From Polaribacter sp. KT25b (GTDB lineage Bacteria; Bacteroidota; Bacteroidia; Flavobacteriales; Flavobacteriaceae), in NCBI RefSeq assembly GCF_900105145.1, contig NZ_LT629752.1, positions 3,601,501 to 3,665,500 on the forward strand: a stretch of DNA of 64,000 nt, in the 5' to 3' direction. Under the pieces are notes generated by a model that was given only the letters and a program-made list of their open reading frames with translations, did not search any database and was not told the origin of the DNA. Below, piece after piece: positions 52,805-62,535 of the stretch (position 1 is the stretch's first letter; each line of letters opens with the position of its first letter). The position numbers and the translations under genes are program-made.

Positions 52805-54097
52805 TTACTCAACAACTAGTAAATAATATGTTTTTTTACCACGTTGTAATAACACATATTTATTTGCAATTAAATCTTCTTTAGTAATTGTAAAATCATC
52901 TTTTACTTTTTCTTTATTTACAGAAATTGCATTTTCTTTTAACGCTCTTCTAGCCTCTCCGTTAGAATTCAAAAAGTTATTTTTTGCAGCTAAAGCACCA
53001 ATCATATCTAAGCCTTCTTCAATATCAGCAATAGAAACGGTAGCTTGTGGCACACCATCAAACACATCTAAAAATGTTTGTTCGTCTAAAGATTTTAAAT
53101 CAGAAGCTGTAGATTTTCCAAATAAAATAGAAGAAGCTTTTAAAGCATTTTCGTAAGCTTCTTTACCATGTGTTAAAATAGTAACTTCTTCTCCTAATTT
53201 CTTTTGTAATAAACGTAAATGCGGATTTTCTGAATGTTCTGTAATTAAATTTTCTATCGTTTCTTTGTCTAAAAATGTAAACTTTTTAATAAAGTTTTCT
53301 GCATCTTCATCCGAAGAATTTAACCAATATTGATAAAATTTATAAGGTGATGTTCTGTCTGCATTTAACCAAACATTTCCTCCTTCAGTTTTTCCAAATT
53401 TTGTTCCGTCTGCTTTTGTAACCAAAGGAACTGTAATTGCATATGCTTTTCCTTGTGCTTTTCTACGGATTAATTCTGTACCCGTTGTAATATTTCCCCA
53501 CTGATCAGAACCACCCATTTGCAACTTACAATTCTTTTCTGTGTACAAGTGATAAAAATCGTAGCCTTGAAATAATTGGTATGTAAATTCTGTAAAACTC
53601 ATACCTTCAGAAGATTCAGAACTCAAACGTTTCTTAACAGAATCTTTTGCCATCATGTAATTTACAGTAATATGTTTACCGGTATCTCTAACAAAATCGA
53701 TTAAAGAAATATCTTTCATCCAATCGTAATTGTTTACCAATTCCGCTTTATTTTCTACGGATGCATCAAAATCTAAAAAACGTTCTAAATTTTCTCTAAC
53801 ACCAGCAATATTTTTAGCTAAAGTTGCTTCATCTAACAAATTACGTTCTGCAGATTTTCCAGAAGGATCGCCAACCATACCAGTTGCGCCACCAATTAAA
53901 GCAATAGGATTATGCCCTGCATTTTGAAAGTGTTTTAAAATAAAAATTTGCACCAAACTCCCAATATGTAGCGAGTCTGCTGTTGGATCGAAACCAATAT
54001 ATCCTGCAGTTTTATTTTTTAATAAATATTCTTCTGTATCTGGCATAATATCATGCAATAATCCACGCCAGCGTAATTCTTCAACAAAATTTGTCAT
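52805..54097 (-). CDS. tyrS: Tyrosyl-tRNA synthetase
   Basis: The 430-residue class I synthetase has the HIGH-type motif in FDPTADSLHIGSLVQIF (about residues 36-52), the tyrosine pocket GSDQWGNITTG, and the KMSKS-type loop as KFGKT. The C-terminal S4 RNA-binding domain is recognisable. It charges tRNA-Tyr. Length is normal for the TyrRS of this phylum. It is the only gene on this part of the minus strand. The 168-bp upstream region contains several short repeats. Confidence 0.97.
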   Translation of the reverse strand: MTNFVEELRWRGLLHDIMPDTEEYLLKNKTAGYIGFDPTADSLHIGSLVQIFILKHFQNAGHNPIALIGGATGMVGDPSGKSAERNLLDEATLAKNIAGVRENLERFLDFDASVENKAELVNNYDWMKDISLIDFVRDTGKHITVNYMMAKDSVKKRLSSESSEGMSFTEFTYQLFQGYDFYHLYTEKNCKLQMGGSDQWGNITTGTELIRRKAQGKAYAITVPLVTKADGTKFGKTEGGNVWLNADRTSPYKFYQYWLNSSDEDAENFIKKFTFLDKETIENLITEHSENPHLRLLQKKLGEEVTILTHGKEAYENALKASSILFGKSTASDLKSLDEQTFLDVFDGVPQATVSIADIEEGLDMIGALAAKNNFLNSNGEARRALKENAISVNKEKVKDDFTITKEDLIANKYVLLQRGKKTYYLLVVE

Positions 54098-54224
54098 TAT
54101 AAATCTATAATTAATTCAATTTAAAAAATGTTTGTTAAACTGTACTTATCTAAATTTTTAATCAATTTCTACAAGTTGAATTTAACAATGTTAAACAAGT
54201 TTAAATAAGTGCTTTTTAACGGGG

Positions 54225-54232
54225 CAAAGATA
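54225..54232 (-). promoter_or_regulatory. Candidate -7 box for tyrS
   Basis: On the minus strand the octamer TATCTTTG fits TAnnTTTG. A -33 TTG at the normal distance is not seen. The transcript leader would be about 120 nt. The call is tentative. Confidence 0.35.
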
Positions 54233-54265
54233 AACTTATCAATGAAAAAATCATAAATTAGCAAC

Positions 54266-55273
54266 ATGATTTTAGTTACTGGAGGCACAGGTTTAGTAGG
54301 TTCGCATTTATTATATCATTTAAGTTTACAAAATGATGCAATTAGAGCTATTTATAGAACAAAATCATCTTTAGAAAAGGTGAAAAATGTCTTTTCTTAT
54401 TATACTGATGATGAAACTTTTTTCAATAAAATAGAATGGTTTTTAGCTGATATTACTGATGTTCCTGCAATGATTCCTGCTTTTATTAACGTAAAACACG
54501 TGTATCATTGTGCCGCATTTATTTCTTTTAATCCGAAGGATTATAGACAAATGCGCAAAGTTAATATTCACGGAACAGCAATTATTGTAAATCTTTGTAT
54601 TGATGCAAAAATTGATAAATTGTGTTTTGTAAGTTCTATTGCTGCTGTTGGAAATTCTTTAAATTCGAATTTTACAACGGAAGAAGATGAATGGAATAAA
54701 GAGCTAGATAATAGTGGGTATTCTATTACCAAATTTGGCGCAGAAATGGAAGTTTGGCGCGCAAGTCAAGAAGGAATTGATGTAGTAATTGTAAATCCTG
54801 GTGTTATTTTAGGGAGTGGTTTTTGGAACGCTGGTTCTGGTAAATTATTCTCACAAGTTTATAACGGTTTTCAATTTTACACAGAAGGAATTACCGGTTT
54901 TGTTTCTGAACAAGATGTTGTAAAATCAATGATTTTGTTGATGAATTCTGCTATAAAAAACGAACGTTTTATTTTAGTATCAGAAAACAAAATATTCAAA
55001 GAAATCTTCTTTTTAATTGCAGATGGTTTTAGTAAAAAACGACCATCAAAAAAAATAAAACCTTGGCAAACAAATATCTTTTGGCGAGTTGCTTGGCTCC
55101 TATCAAAAATTACAGGAAAAGAACCTTTACTAAGTAAATATTCTGCAAGATCTGCGCATTCTATTTCTGAATATTCATCAGAAAAAATAGAAAAATCAAT
55201 TGCTTTTAAATTTGAAAAAACAGAGAAATCAATAGAAAGAATTTGTAAAAACTATCTTAACGATTTTTTTTAA
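54266..55273 (+). CDS. NAD-dependent epimerase/dehydratase
   Basis: The 335-residue extended SDR has the Rossmann motif TGGTGLVGSHL (about residues 5-15), a catalytic serine in FVSSIAAVG and YSITK as the YxxxK pair. The C-terminal part is variable and probably holds the substrate. Homologues are annotated as epimerase or dihydroflavonol reductase-like. The substrate is unknown. It is divergent from tyrS and overlaps the convergent DUF4296 gene by 17 bp. Confidence 0.88.
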   Translation: MILVTGGTGLVGSHLLYHLSLQNDAIRAIYRTKSSLEKVKNVFSYYTDDETFFNKIEWFLADITDVPAMIPAFINVKHVYHCAAFISFNPKDYRQMRKVNIHGTAIIVNLCIDAKIDKLCFVSSIAAVGNSLNSNFTTEEDEWNKELDNSGYSITKFGAEMEVWRASQEGIDVVIVNPGVILGSGFWNAGSGKLFSQVYNGFQFYTEGITGFVSEQDVVKSMILLMNSAIKNERFILVSENKIFKEIFFLIADGFSKKRPSKKIKPWQTNIFWRVAWLLSKITGKEPLLSKYSARSAHSISEYSSEKIEKSIAFKFEKTEKSIERICKNYLNDFF

Positions 55274-55715
55274 AGTTAAGTTCTTTTTTATTTATATCTA
55301 AACTATCTCCTATTGCTACTCTTTTCTTAACTTTTTTTAGCTTATTAATAGAGTCTTTTCTTAAAGAATCTTTTATAGCAATTATATCATCATACACTTT
55401 TTTTTGCTTTTCTAAGTCTGCTTTTGCATCTTCAAAAATTTCTTGATAATCGTCTATTTTAGACATATAATACAAGTTGCTAGTTTGAAAACGAGTGCTA
55501 TCAATTTTAAATTCATCGTACACTAAAGCCATGTATTCAATCTTCGTTTCCATGTTTTTATTTTTCACATATTTAGCCGAAGAAGCAATCATCATTTCTT
55601 GAATTAAAAGACGCATTGTATCTTTAGGAATCAAGTCTTTTGGCTTTTCTAAAATAGTATTACTTGTACAAGAAATCAAAAAAACAAAAATCAGTAAGTA
55701 GCTTATATTCTTCAT
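55257..55715 (-). CDS. DUF4296 lipoprotein
   Basis: From the ATG at 55715 the product is 152 residues with a lipoprotein signal (FVFLISC, C16). The mature part is the helical DUF4296 domain: KDTMRLLIQEMMIASSAKYV and DSTRFQTSNLYYMSKIDDYQ, then a Lys/Asp-rich tail. Its role is unknown. It follows pyrC, with 1 bp between the pyrC stop and its ATG, as in many Flavobacteriaceae. An alternative in-frame start lies inside pyrC. Confidence 0.85.
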   Translation of the reverse strand: MKNISYLLIFVFLISCTSNTILEKPKDLIPKDTMRLLIQEMMIASSAKYVKNKNMETKIEYMALVYDEFKIDSTRFQTSNLYYMSKIDDYQEIFEDAKADLEKQKKVYDDIIAIKDSLRKDSINKLKKVKKRVAIGDSLDINKKELNFKKNR

Positions 55716-55716
55716 T

Positions 55717-57057
55717 TTAACGATTAAAAGTGATGCGTTTTCCTTTAATTTCATCATTAAAAACGCCATTATTATAAATTAAATTTCCATTCACAAACGT
55801 GTGAGTTATGGTTGATGAAAATGTAGTTCCTTCAAAAGGAGACCAACCACATTTGTACAAAATATTTTCTTTAGAAACGGTTTGCGGTTTGTTGGTATCA
55901 ATTAAAACTAAATCGGCATAAAAACCTTCTTTTACAAAACCACGTTTCTCTATTTGAAATAATTTTGCCGGATTATGGCTCATTTTTTCAACCGCTTTTT
56001 CAATGCTAATTACACCTTCTTTTACTTTTTCTAAAATAGCTGTTACAGCATGTTGTACCAATGGTCCTCCACTTGGTGCTTTTGTGTACACATTTGTTTT
56101 TTCTTCTAAAGTATGCGGCGCATGATCTGTTGCTAAAACATCAATTCTGTCATCTAACAAAGCTTCCCATAAACCTAATCTGTCTTTTTCTGTTTTTACA
56201 GCAGGATTCCATTTTATATGTGTTCCTTTCTCTTCGTAATCTTTATCAGAAAACCATAAATGATGCACACAAACTTCCGCTGTAATTTGCTTTTCTTCTA
56301 AAGGAATATCGTTTCTAAAAAGCTCAGTTTCTTTTGCTGTTGATACATGAAAAATATGCAACCTTGCTCCTGTTTTCTTTGCCAAAGCAATTGCTTTTGA
56401 AGACGATAAATAACACGCTTCTTCGCTTCTAATAATTGGATGATATTTTACAGGAATATCTTCGCCATATTTGTCAATAAACTCTTGTGTATTTTTTCTG
56501 ATGGTTGCTTCATCTTCACAATGCACAGAAATTATCATTTTGGTTGATGAGAAAATTTTCTCTAAAATTTCTTCATTATCAACCAACATATTTCCTGTAG
56601 ATGAACCCAAGAATAATTTAATTCCAGCTACTTTTTTAGGATCTGTTTTTAATAATTCTTCTAAATTATCGTTCGTTCCACCAAACATAAAAGAATAGTT
56701 TGCGTATGAATCTTTGCTAGCAATTGTAAATTTATCTTCTAATAAATCTTGCGTTGTAGCTTGCGGAACTGTGTTTGGCATTTCTATAAAAGTAGTAATT
56801 CCGCCAGCAACTGCTGCCCTACTTTCTGTTGCAATATTCGCTTTGTGCGTTAAACCAGGTTCTCTAAAATGCACTTGATCATCAATAAAACCAGGGATAA
56901 GATATTTACCTTTAGCATCAATAATAGTGGTATTTTCTGTTGCTTTTATTTCTGATGCAATTTCTTTTATAATTTCGTTTTCAATTAAAACATCACCTTT
57001 AAAAGTGTTGTTTTCGTTAACAATTGTTGCGTTTTTTATTAAAATTAATTTCTTCAT
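55717..57057 (-). CDS. pyrC: Dihydroorotase
   Basis: The 446-residue amidohydrolase matches class I dihydroorotases, third step of pyrimidine synthesis. It contains PGFIDDQVHFREPGLTHKAN (about residues 55-74), with H63 but Q61 where most enzymes have the first metal-binding histidine. ISVHCEDEATI, HIFHVST and VLATDHAPHT supply further metal and base residues. The QxH form occurs in Bacteroidota homologues as I remember them. The gene leads into DUF4296 and follows the GNAT gene by 72 bp. Confidence 0.92.
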   Translation of the reverse strand: MKKLILIKNATIVNENNTFKGDVLIENEIIKEIASEIKATENTTIIDAKGKYLIPGFIDDQVHFREPGLTHKANIATESRAAVAGGITTFIEMPNTVPQATTQDLLEDKFTIASKDSYANYSFMFGGTNDNLEELLKTDPKKVAGIKLFLGSSTGNMLVDNEEILEKIFSSTKMIISVHCEDEATIRKNTQEFIDKYGEDIPVKYHPIIRSEEACYLSSSKAIALAKKTGARLHIFHVSTAKETELFRNDIPLEEKQITAEVCVHHLWFSDKDYEEKGTHIKWNPAVKTEKDRLGLWEALLDDRIDVLATDHAPHTLEEKTNVYTKAPSGGPLVQHAVTAILEKVKEGVISIEKAVEKMSHNPAKLFQIEKRGFVKEGFYADLVLIDTNKPQTVSKENILYKCGWSPFEGTTFSSTITHTFVNGNLIYNNGVFNDEIKGKRITFNR

Positions 57058-57129
57058 TCTTATTTTTATTTAACAGCAAAAACACAGAGTTTTTTTTGAT
57101 TTTATCTATTATAAACTACTATACACCTT

Positions 57130-57594
57130 TTAAATATCCATTCTCATATTTACTAAAATTTTGGTAAATCCAAATTTTTCGTAAGGTTTTATTGCTGCAA
57201 TATTATTGTTATAGACATCTAATCTTAATTCTTTAAGACCTTTTTTGGTTGCCCATTCTTTTAACGATTCTAAAATTATAGTACTAATTTTTTGTCCTCT
57301 AAAGTTTGGTTTTACATATAAAAAACCAACATAACCATGTTGAGGATTTTTTTGATATATTTTAGAATTATCTATTCTAACATATCCACAAGCTACAATT
57401 TCTTCATTAAAAATTGCAACGACAAAATTAATATGTTCTGCAGTAATTAGCTCGGGAATATTATAATAACAAATATCTCTATCCGCTAAAAAAGGATCTA
57501 AAGGTCTTTCTGCCTCAACAACTCCTTGCTCAAATTGTAGCAAGGTTTCTAAATCATCAAGATTTGCAGTTCTAAGAGAAATTGATTTATTCAT
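57130..57594 (-). CDS. GNAT-family acetyltransferase
   Basis: The 154-residue protein has the acetyl-CoA-binding motif A: LYVKPNFRGQKISTIILESL (R/QxxGxG/A-like, about residues 91-110), preceded by GYVRIDN and followed by LRLDVYNNN and the Y-x-x-FGF of the C-terminus. Substrate unknown. It lies 1 bp from the glycosyltransferase stop, so it belongs to the same minus-strand transcription unit. Confidence 0.9.
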   Translation of the reverse strand: MNKSISLRTANLDDLETLLQFEQGVVEAERPLDPFLADRDICYYNIPELITAEHINFVVAIFNEEIVACGYVRIDNSKIYQKNPQHGYVGFLYVKPNFRGQKISTIILESLKEWATKKGLKELRLDVYNNNIAAIKPYEKFGFTKILVNMRMDI

Positions 57595-57595
57595 T

Positions 57596-58315
57596 TTATT
57601 TTGGCAATCCTTTTAAACGCATTTTAATTACACCAAAAAGTGCTTCAGAAATAATATTTCCACTCATTTTAGAAGCTCCTAAAGTTCTATCAGTAAAAAT
57701 AACTGAAACTTCTTTTATATTAAATTTATGTTTCCAAGCTTTAAATTTCATTTCAATTTGAAAAGCATAACCAACAAATTTAATTTTATCAAGATTAATA
57801 GTTTCTAGCACATTTCTTTTCCAACAAACAAAACCTGCAGTTGTATCAAAAACAGGAATTCTAGTAATAAAACGCACATATTTTGAGGCAAAATAAGATA
57901 AAAGAACTCTTTTCATTGGCCAATTTACAACATTTACACCTTGCGAATATCTTGAACCAACAGAAACATCTGCGCCATCTTTATGGCAAGCATTATATAA
58001 ACGAACTAAATCTTTTGGATTGTGAGAAAAATCAGCATCCATTTCTAAAATATAATTATATTTTTTTGAAAGCGCCCATTTAAAACCATGAATATAAGCT
58101 GTTCCTAATCCGTTTTTTCCAATTCGTTTTTCTAAAAAAAGCTGTTCGGGAAATTCTGTAATTAATTTTTTTACAATTTCTGATGTTCCATCAGGAGAAT
58201 TATCATCAACAATTAAAATATGAAACACTTTTTTTTGATTAAAGGTAGCTCTAATGATGGTTTCAATATTTTCTTTTTCGTTATAAGTAGGAATAATTAC
58301 TAAAGCGTCTGACAT
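57596..58315 (-). CDS. Polyprenol monophosphomannose synthase-like glycosyltransferase (GT2)
   Basis: From the ATG at 58315 the product is 239 residues and begins [18 protein letters not shown], the GT2 nucleotide-sugar site. [11 protein letters not shown] and [11 protein letters not shown] (DxD-like) provide the metal site. The pattern fits dolichyl- or polyprenyl-phosphate mannose synthase. It transfers a sugar from a nucleotide donor to a lipid carrier at the inner membrane. It is the first gene of the minus-strand run GT2, GNAT, pyrC, DUF4296. Confidence 0.92.
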   Translation of the reverse strand: MSDALVIIPTYNEKENIETIIRATFNQKKVFHILIVDDNSPDGTSEIVKKLITEFPEQLFLEKRIGKNGLGTAYIHGFKWALSKKYNYILEMDADFSHNPKDLVRLYNACHKDGADVSVGSRYSQGVNVVNWPMKRVLLSYFASKYVRFITRIPVFDTTAGFVCWKRNVLETINLDKIKFVGYAFQIEMKFKAWKHKFNIKEVSVIFTDRTLGASKMSGNIISEALFGVIKMRLKGLPK

Positions 58316-58339
58316 ATATAAATTATACAGGTAAGTAAA

Positions 58340-58369
58340 CAAATATACATTATTTAATTACTAATTTTG
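58340..58369. promoter_or_regulatory. Face-to-face -7 boxes of two divergent genes
   Basis: A minus-strand TATATTTG (plus 58340-58347) faces the GT2 gene and a plus-strand TAATTTTG (58362-58369) faces the DUF4271 gene. They are 14 bp apart. Neither has a good -33 TTG, so both calls are tentative. Confidence 0.4.
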
Positions 58370-58395
58370 TGTTAATCATTTCAAAAAAAAACTAG

Positions 58396-59037
58396 TTGCA
58401 AGCAATAGAAAAAATAACAGCTACTAATAGTTGGATAACTGCAGTATTAATGCTGTTGTTCCTCTGTATTGTTTTATTAAAAATCTTAGACGCAAACCGA
58501 CTAAAAAGCAATGCATTAAGCTTGTTTAATATTCATTTTGTAGAGAACGAATCTGATAAAAATTCAAACTTTTTTAATCCCTTTCGATTTGTGATTTTTA
58601 CATTTACTGTAGTAGTATTATCACTTGTAATTTATAGTTTTAAAACATACTATTTATCTACAAATATTGTTAATTTCTCTTCCTATTTGCCTATTTTTTT
58701 AGGTTTGTTATCATATTTTATTATTAAAAGAGTTTTAGAATACTTACTTTTTTACTTATTTTTAATTAAAAATGAGGTTCGTTTTTTTATCATTTCAAAA
58801 ATTAATTATTTACATACTATTACGTTTTTACTATATATAGCAGTAGTTTTAACCGAATACTCTAGTTTAAAAAAACTCTATTTATTCTATTTTGCTGCCT
58901 TATTATTTATTGTAAGATTTGTAATTCATGTTGTTAGTAACAAAAAGCTGATATTTAATAAGTTGTTTTATTTTATTTTGTACATTTGCGCCTTTGAAAT
59001 AGCACCGCTATTTATACTGTTTAAACTGATGTTTTAA
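58396..59037 (+). CDS. DUF4271 membrane protein
   Basis: The 213-residue protein has about six hydrophobic helices and belongs to DUF4271, encoded next to hemD in Flavobacteriaceae. The start is a TTG at 58396 that immediately follows an in-frame TAG, and the first residues (QAIEKITATNSWI) fit the family. The first ATG is 17 codons downstream and would remove part of the first helix. The function is unknown. hemD follows after 17 bp. Confidence 0.82.
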   Translation: MQAIEKITATNSWITAVLMLLFLCIVLLKILDANRLKSNALSLFNIHFVENESDKNSNFFNPFRFVIFTFTVVVLSLVIYSFKTYYLSTNIVNFSSYLPIFLGLLSYFIIKRVLEYLLFYLFLIKNEVRFFIISKINYLHTITFLLYIAVVLTEYSSLKKLYLFYFAALLFIVRFVIHVVSNKKLIFNKLFYFILYICAFEIAPLFILFKLMF

Positions 59038-59054
59038 TTATAAAACGAATGTAT

Positions 59055-59801
59055 ATGAAAGTGAAAACGATTTTAGTATCACAACCTGCACCTAAGACAG
59101 AAACCAATCCTTATTTTGATTTATCTGATAAACAAAAAGTGAAAATTGATTTTCGCTCTTTTATTCATGTTGAAGGAATTACCGTTAAAGATGTTAGGCT
59201 ACAAAAAATTGATTTTAAAAATTTTACAGCAATTATTTTAACAAGTAGAAACGCTGTAGATCACTTTTTTAGAGTTGCCGAAGAAATGCGCTTTAAAGTG
59301 CCAGATTCTATGAAATATTTCTGCCAATCTGAAGCTGTAGCTTATTATTTACAAAAATATGTTGTGTATAGAAAACGTAAAATTTATGTTGGTACAAGAA
59401 CATTTACAGATTTAACCAGATTAATTAAAAAACATAAAACAGAAAAGTTTTTACTACCTTCTTCTGATAAATTAAAGCCATTAATCCCTGCAGAATTAGA
59501 TGCTTTAGGTATTAACTGGCAACGTGCAGACTTATACAAAACTGTAGTTAGTGATTTATCTGATTTAGAAGATGTTTTTTATGATGTATTAGTGTTTTTT
59601 AGCCCATCGGGAATAGAATCATTATTTCAAAATTTTCCTAACTTCAAACAAAATGAAACAAGAATTGCTGCCTTTGGTAATTCTACAGTAAAAGCAGTTA
59701 CAGAAGCTGGTTTAAAGTGCGATATTGAAGCGCCAACGCCAGATACACCTTCTATGACAATGGCTTTAGATAAATATATTAAAGAAGTAAATAAAAAGTA
59801 A
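59055..59801 (+). CDS. hemD: Uroporphyrinogen-III synthase
   Basis: The 248-residue protein starts MKVKTILVSQPAPKTE and fits the HemD fold: two alpha/beta domains, with ILTSRNAVDHF near residue 60 and FFSPSGIESLFQNFP near 180. It closes the tetrapyrrole ring in haem synthesis. Sequence conservation in HemD is low, but the family in Flavobacteriia begins this way. An ATG two codons upstream is possible. It forms a unit with the DUF4271 gene and ends at a terminator. Confidence 0.85.
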   Translation: MKVKTILVSQPAPKTETNPYFDLSDKQKVKIDFRSFIHVEGITVKDVRLQKIDFKNFTAIILTSRNAVDHFFRVAEEMRFKVPDSMKYFCQSEAVAYYLQKYVVYRKRKIYVGTRTFTDLTRLIKKHKTEKFLLPSSDKLKPLIPAELDALGINWQRADLYKTVVSDLSDLEDVFYDVLVFFSPSGIESLFQNFPNFKQNETRIAAFGNSTVKAVTEAGLKCDIEAPTPDTPSMTMALDKYIKEVNKK

Positions 59802-59824
59802 CTATTTACCTTTATAAACTATAT

Positions 59825-59852
59825 AAAAATCGAGCAGAAATGTTCGATTTTT
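59825..59852 (+). terminator. Terminator after hemD
   Basis: AAAAATCGAGCA pairs with TGTTCGATTTTT (one G-T pair) around a GAAA loop, and more T follow. It starts 23 bp after the stop. Confidence 0.8.
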
Positions 59853-60055
59853 TTTTGTTGTAAAAATTGATTTAAAATCCTATTTTTAAAAAGCATACAC
59901 TTTATATTCTTGTAAATTATTCTTCTATGTAACAACATTATCATTTATTCGTCGATATAAAAAAAACAGCTTTATTTATTAAAATAATCATTTTGTTAAT
60001 TCTATATAATTACAGAAATAACAAAAAGAAAATTTGCTTTAAAAAAACGAATAAC

Positions 60056-61690
60056 ATGAAATTGAATTACCTATTAATAGCGATTACTTGTTTCTTAATA
60101 TCTTGTAAAAACAGTAGTAACTTAAAGTTAAAAAACGACTACAAAGAAGAATTAAACAATTTATTCTTCTCTAAAGAAGATGTAGAAAAAAATAACTCAA
60201 AAACAAAAAACTACATAAATAATTTTGCTTTAAACAAAGACGAATTTTTAACTATTCATTTTACTTTAAATAAACCACTCGTTGAAAATCTACAATTATT
60301 AGCGCCAAATTTAACGGAAAATCAGCTATTAGAAATAGGAAGTTTTCAATTCTCATTTTTAGTTGATGGTAAAATAATTTATGTAGAAAACTTAAACAAA
60401 GGAGCAGGTTTAAAAGAATCAAAAACAACACAAATTCAGCATTCTATACGTTTAGTAGCGCCAAAACAATTAGATTATTGGGGTTGGTTTATGTGGTTAA
60501 AATTCATGAAATTAGGCGGCGGTCAAGATGCGCTTGTAACAGGGAAACATTTGTTAAGTATAGAAGTGAGACCTTATATAAAACAAGATATTCTAAAAGT
60601 TGGACCTCTTTTAGCCAAAGGAAAAATTACAGTAGAAGTTGCGAAAATTTCTGTTGATGAAAACTTAATTCCTGTTCAAAAAATACAAGAAAATAGTGGA
60701 TGGGAAATTTCTAAAGATACTTTTGATAAAAATAAAATTGAAGCTTTAAACAGAAAAATAGCAGAAAATAGGTTTGAAAATATTAACGGAATTGTTGTTA
60801 TAAAAGATAATAAACTTTTATTAGAAGAATATTTTAATGATGAAAATAGAAATAGTTTACACGACCCAAGATCTGTTGGGAAATCTATTGCTTCTACAAT
60901 GTTGGGAATTGCTATTGATGAAAAATTCATCAAAAATGAAAACGAATTGCTTAAAGATTTTTACGATTTAAAAAAGTTTTCTAATTATAGCAATAAAAAA
61001 GAAGTAGTTACCTTAAAATCATTAGTAACAATGAGTTCTGGTTTTCTAGGTGATGATAGCGATTTTAGTAGTCCTGGAAATGAAGAAAATATGTATCCAA
61101 CAGAAAATTGGGTAAAATTCACACTTGATTTACCAATGGATAAAGAAAAAGAAATTGGTAAAGATTTTGCATATTTTACAGCTGGAGTTGTAGTTTTAGG
61201 TGATATTATTGATAAATCTGTTCCTGAAGGATTAGTTTCTTACGCAGATAAAAAACTATTTAAACCATTAAATATTACCAATTATAAGTGGGAATACACA
61301 CCTCAAAAAGTGGGAAATACTGCTGGTGGAATCCGTTTAAGAGCGCTTGATTTTGCTAAATACGGACAATTATATAAAAACAAAGGTTTGTGGAACGGAC
61401 AACAAATTTTAAGCAAACAATGGGTAGAAAAAAGTTTGGATAAACACATAAAACAATCACTCGATAAAGGTTATTATGGATATTTATTCTGGAACAAAAT
61501 ATTTAAAGTAAATAACAAAGAATATGAAGTCTCTTTTTGCAGTGGTAATGGAGGAAATAAAATTTTCATCTTTAAAGATATTCCATTCGTAATTGTAATT
61601 ACCTCTTCTGCATATAATTCACCAAATGCACAAGCAGACGCAGATAAAATAATGACAGATTATATTTTACCTGCAATTTTGGATAAATAA
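60056..61690 (+). CDS. Serine hydrolase (beta-lactamase-like), lipoprotein
   Basis: From the ATG at 60056 the product is 544 residues with a lipoprotein signal (TCFLISC, C17). The N-terminal 220 residues are a separate domain of unknown role. The C-terminal domain is a class C beta-lactamase/penicillin-binding fold with the SxxK motif SVGKSI, a Y-x-T in place of the usual YxN (FAYFTAG), and GNTAGGIRLRALDFAKYG. It would act on the outer surface or in the periplasm. The substrate is unknown and need not be a beta-lactam. It converges on the alpha/beta hydrolase gene. Confidence 0.88.
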   Translation: MKLNYLLIAITCFLISCKNSSNLKLKNDYKEELNNLFFSKEDVEKNNSKTKNYINNFALNKDEFLTIHFTLNKPLVENLQLLAPNLTENQLLEIGSFQFSFLVDGKIIYVENLNKGAGLKESKTTQIQHSIRLVAPKQLDYWGWFMWLKFMKLGGGQDALVTGKHLLSIEVRPYIKQDILKVGPLLAKGKITVEVAKISVDENLIPVQKIQENSGWEISKDTFDKNKIEALNRKIAENRFENINGIVVIKDNKLLLEEYFNDENRNSLHDPRSVGKSIASTMLGIAIDEKFIKNENELLKDFYDLKKFSNYSNKKEVVTLKSLVTMSSGFLGDDSDFSSPGNEENMYPTENWVKFTLDLPMDKEKEIGKDFAYFTAGVVVLGDIIDKSVPEGLVSYADKKLFKPLNITNYKWEYTPQKVGNTAGGIRLRALDFAKYGQLYKNKGLWNGQQILSKQWVEKSLDKHIKQSLDKGYYGYLFWNKIFKVNNKEYEVSFCSGNGGNKIFIFKDIPFVIVITSSAYNSPNAQADADKIMTDYILPAILDK

Positions 61691-61695
61691 TACTA

Positions 61696-62535
61696 TTATT
61701 TCAAAAAGTCAACACAAAAATTTACTGTAATTTCTAATTCTTTAGATAATTGTTTTTCGTTCCACGGATGTGAAGTATTAAAGACATGATTTGCATTTTC
61801 AATAATTTGATACTCAGCTTTTGGATTCCATTTATGTAAATTCTCTGCTTCGTCAATCAAAACAGAAGTATCAGCATTTCCATGAAGTATTAACTGCGAA
61901 ATTTTTAAATTCTTAGTCGCTTTTTCCACATTAAAACGTTCTTTATTTTTGATGAAATCTTCATAAAACTGATAAAAATGAGGCATTTGCTGTTTTGTTC
62001 TTCCGTTTTCAACATATTTTACACCGTCATTTTTCCATTGTTCTAAATTGCCAATTTTAGCTGTTCTTTTCTCAAATTCACAAACTCCAGCAAGTGTAAT
62101 TACCTTTTTTATTTTGGCATCTTCATTGGCTTTTAACAACACTATACCTCCTCCTCTACTATGTCCAATCAAAGCAATTTCCTCATTATCTGCTTCATTT
62201 TTAAAATCAGAATTTGTAGAAATCCAATCAATTACTGTTTCTAAATCATCCAATTCTTTGGTGTAATTATTATTACCAAAAGCTTCTAAATCAGGAAAAT
62301 CTATTGGATTTTCAACAGTTCCTCCATTGTGCGAAAAATTAAATTTTATGAAGAAAAATCCTGCATTTGCAAAAGATTCTGCCATCATATTCCAAGCTCC
62401 CCAATCTTTAAATCCTTTGTAACCATGACAAAAAATAATTACTTTTTTAGGTTGGTGAGTTTCCTTATAAAAAACATCAACTAAAATTGGTTTGTTATGT
62501 TTCCCCTGAATGATTGTGTTTTTACTGATGTTCAT
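61696..62535 (-). CDS. Alpha/beta hydrolase
   Basis: The 279-residue cytosolic hydrolase has the nucleophile elbow IGHSRGGG (GxSxG, about residues 122-129), an oxyanion region in IFCHGYKGFKDWG, an aspartate in ILHGNADTSVLID and a final histidine in NANHVFN. These complete a Ser-Asp-His triad of the dienelactone-hydrolase/S9-like type. It overlaps the GGCT-like gene by 4 bp, so they are translated together. The substrate is unknown. Confidence 0.9.
   Translation of the reverse strand: MNISKNTIIQGKHNKPILVDVFYKETHQPKKVIIFCHGYKGFKDWGAWNMMAESFANAGFFFIKFNFSHNGGTVENPIDFPDLEAFGNNNYTKELDDLETVIDWISTNSDFKNEADNEEIALIGHSRGGGIVLLKANEDAKIKKVITLAGVCEFEKRTAKIGNLEQWKNDGVKYVENGRTKQQMPHFYQFYEDFIKNKERFNVEKATKNLKISQLILHGNADTSVLIDEAENLHKWNPKAEYQIIENANHVFNTSHPWNEKQLSKELEITVNFCVDFLK

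Noticed and set aside
54131..54210. Two inverted repeats in the tyrS leader (TTGTTAAA/TTTAACAA and ACTTATCTAAA/TTTAAATAAGT)
   Set aside because: The pairs cross each other and would not form one simple structure. T-box regulation is not expected in Bacteroidota and no T-box core sequence is visible. AT-rich chance pairing is likely.
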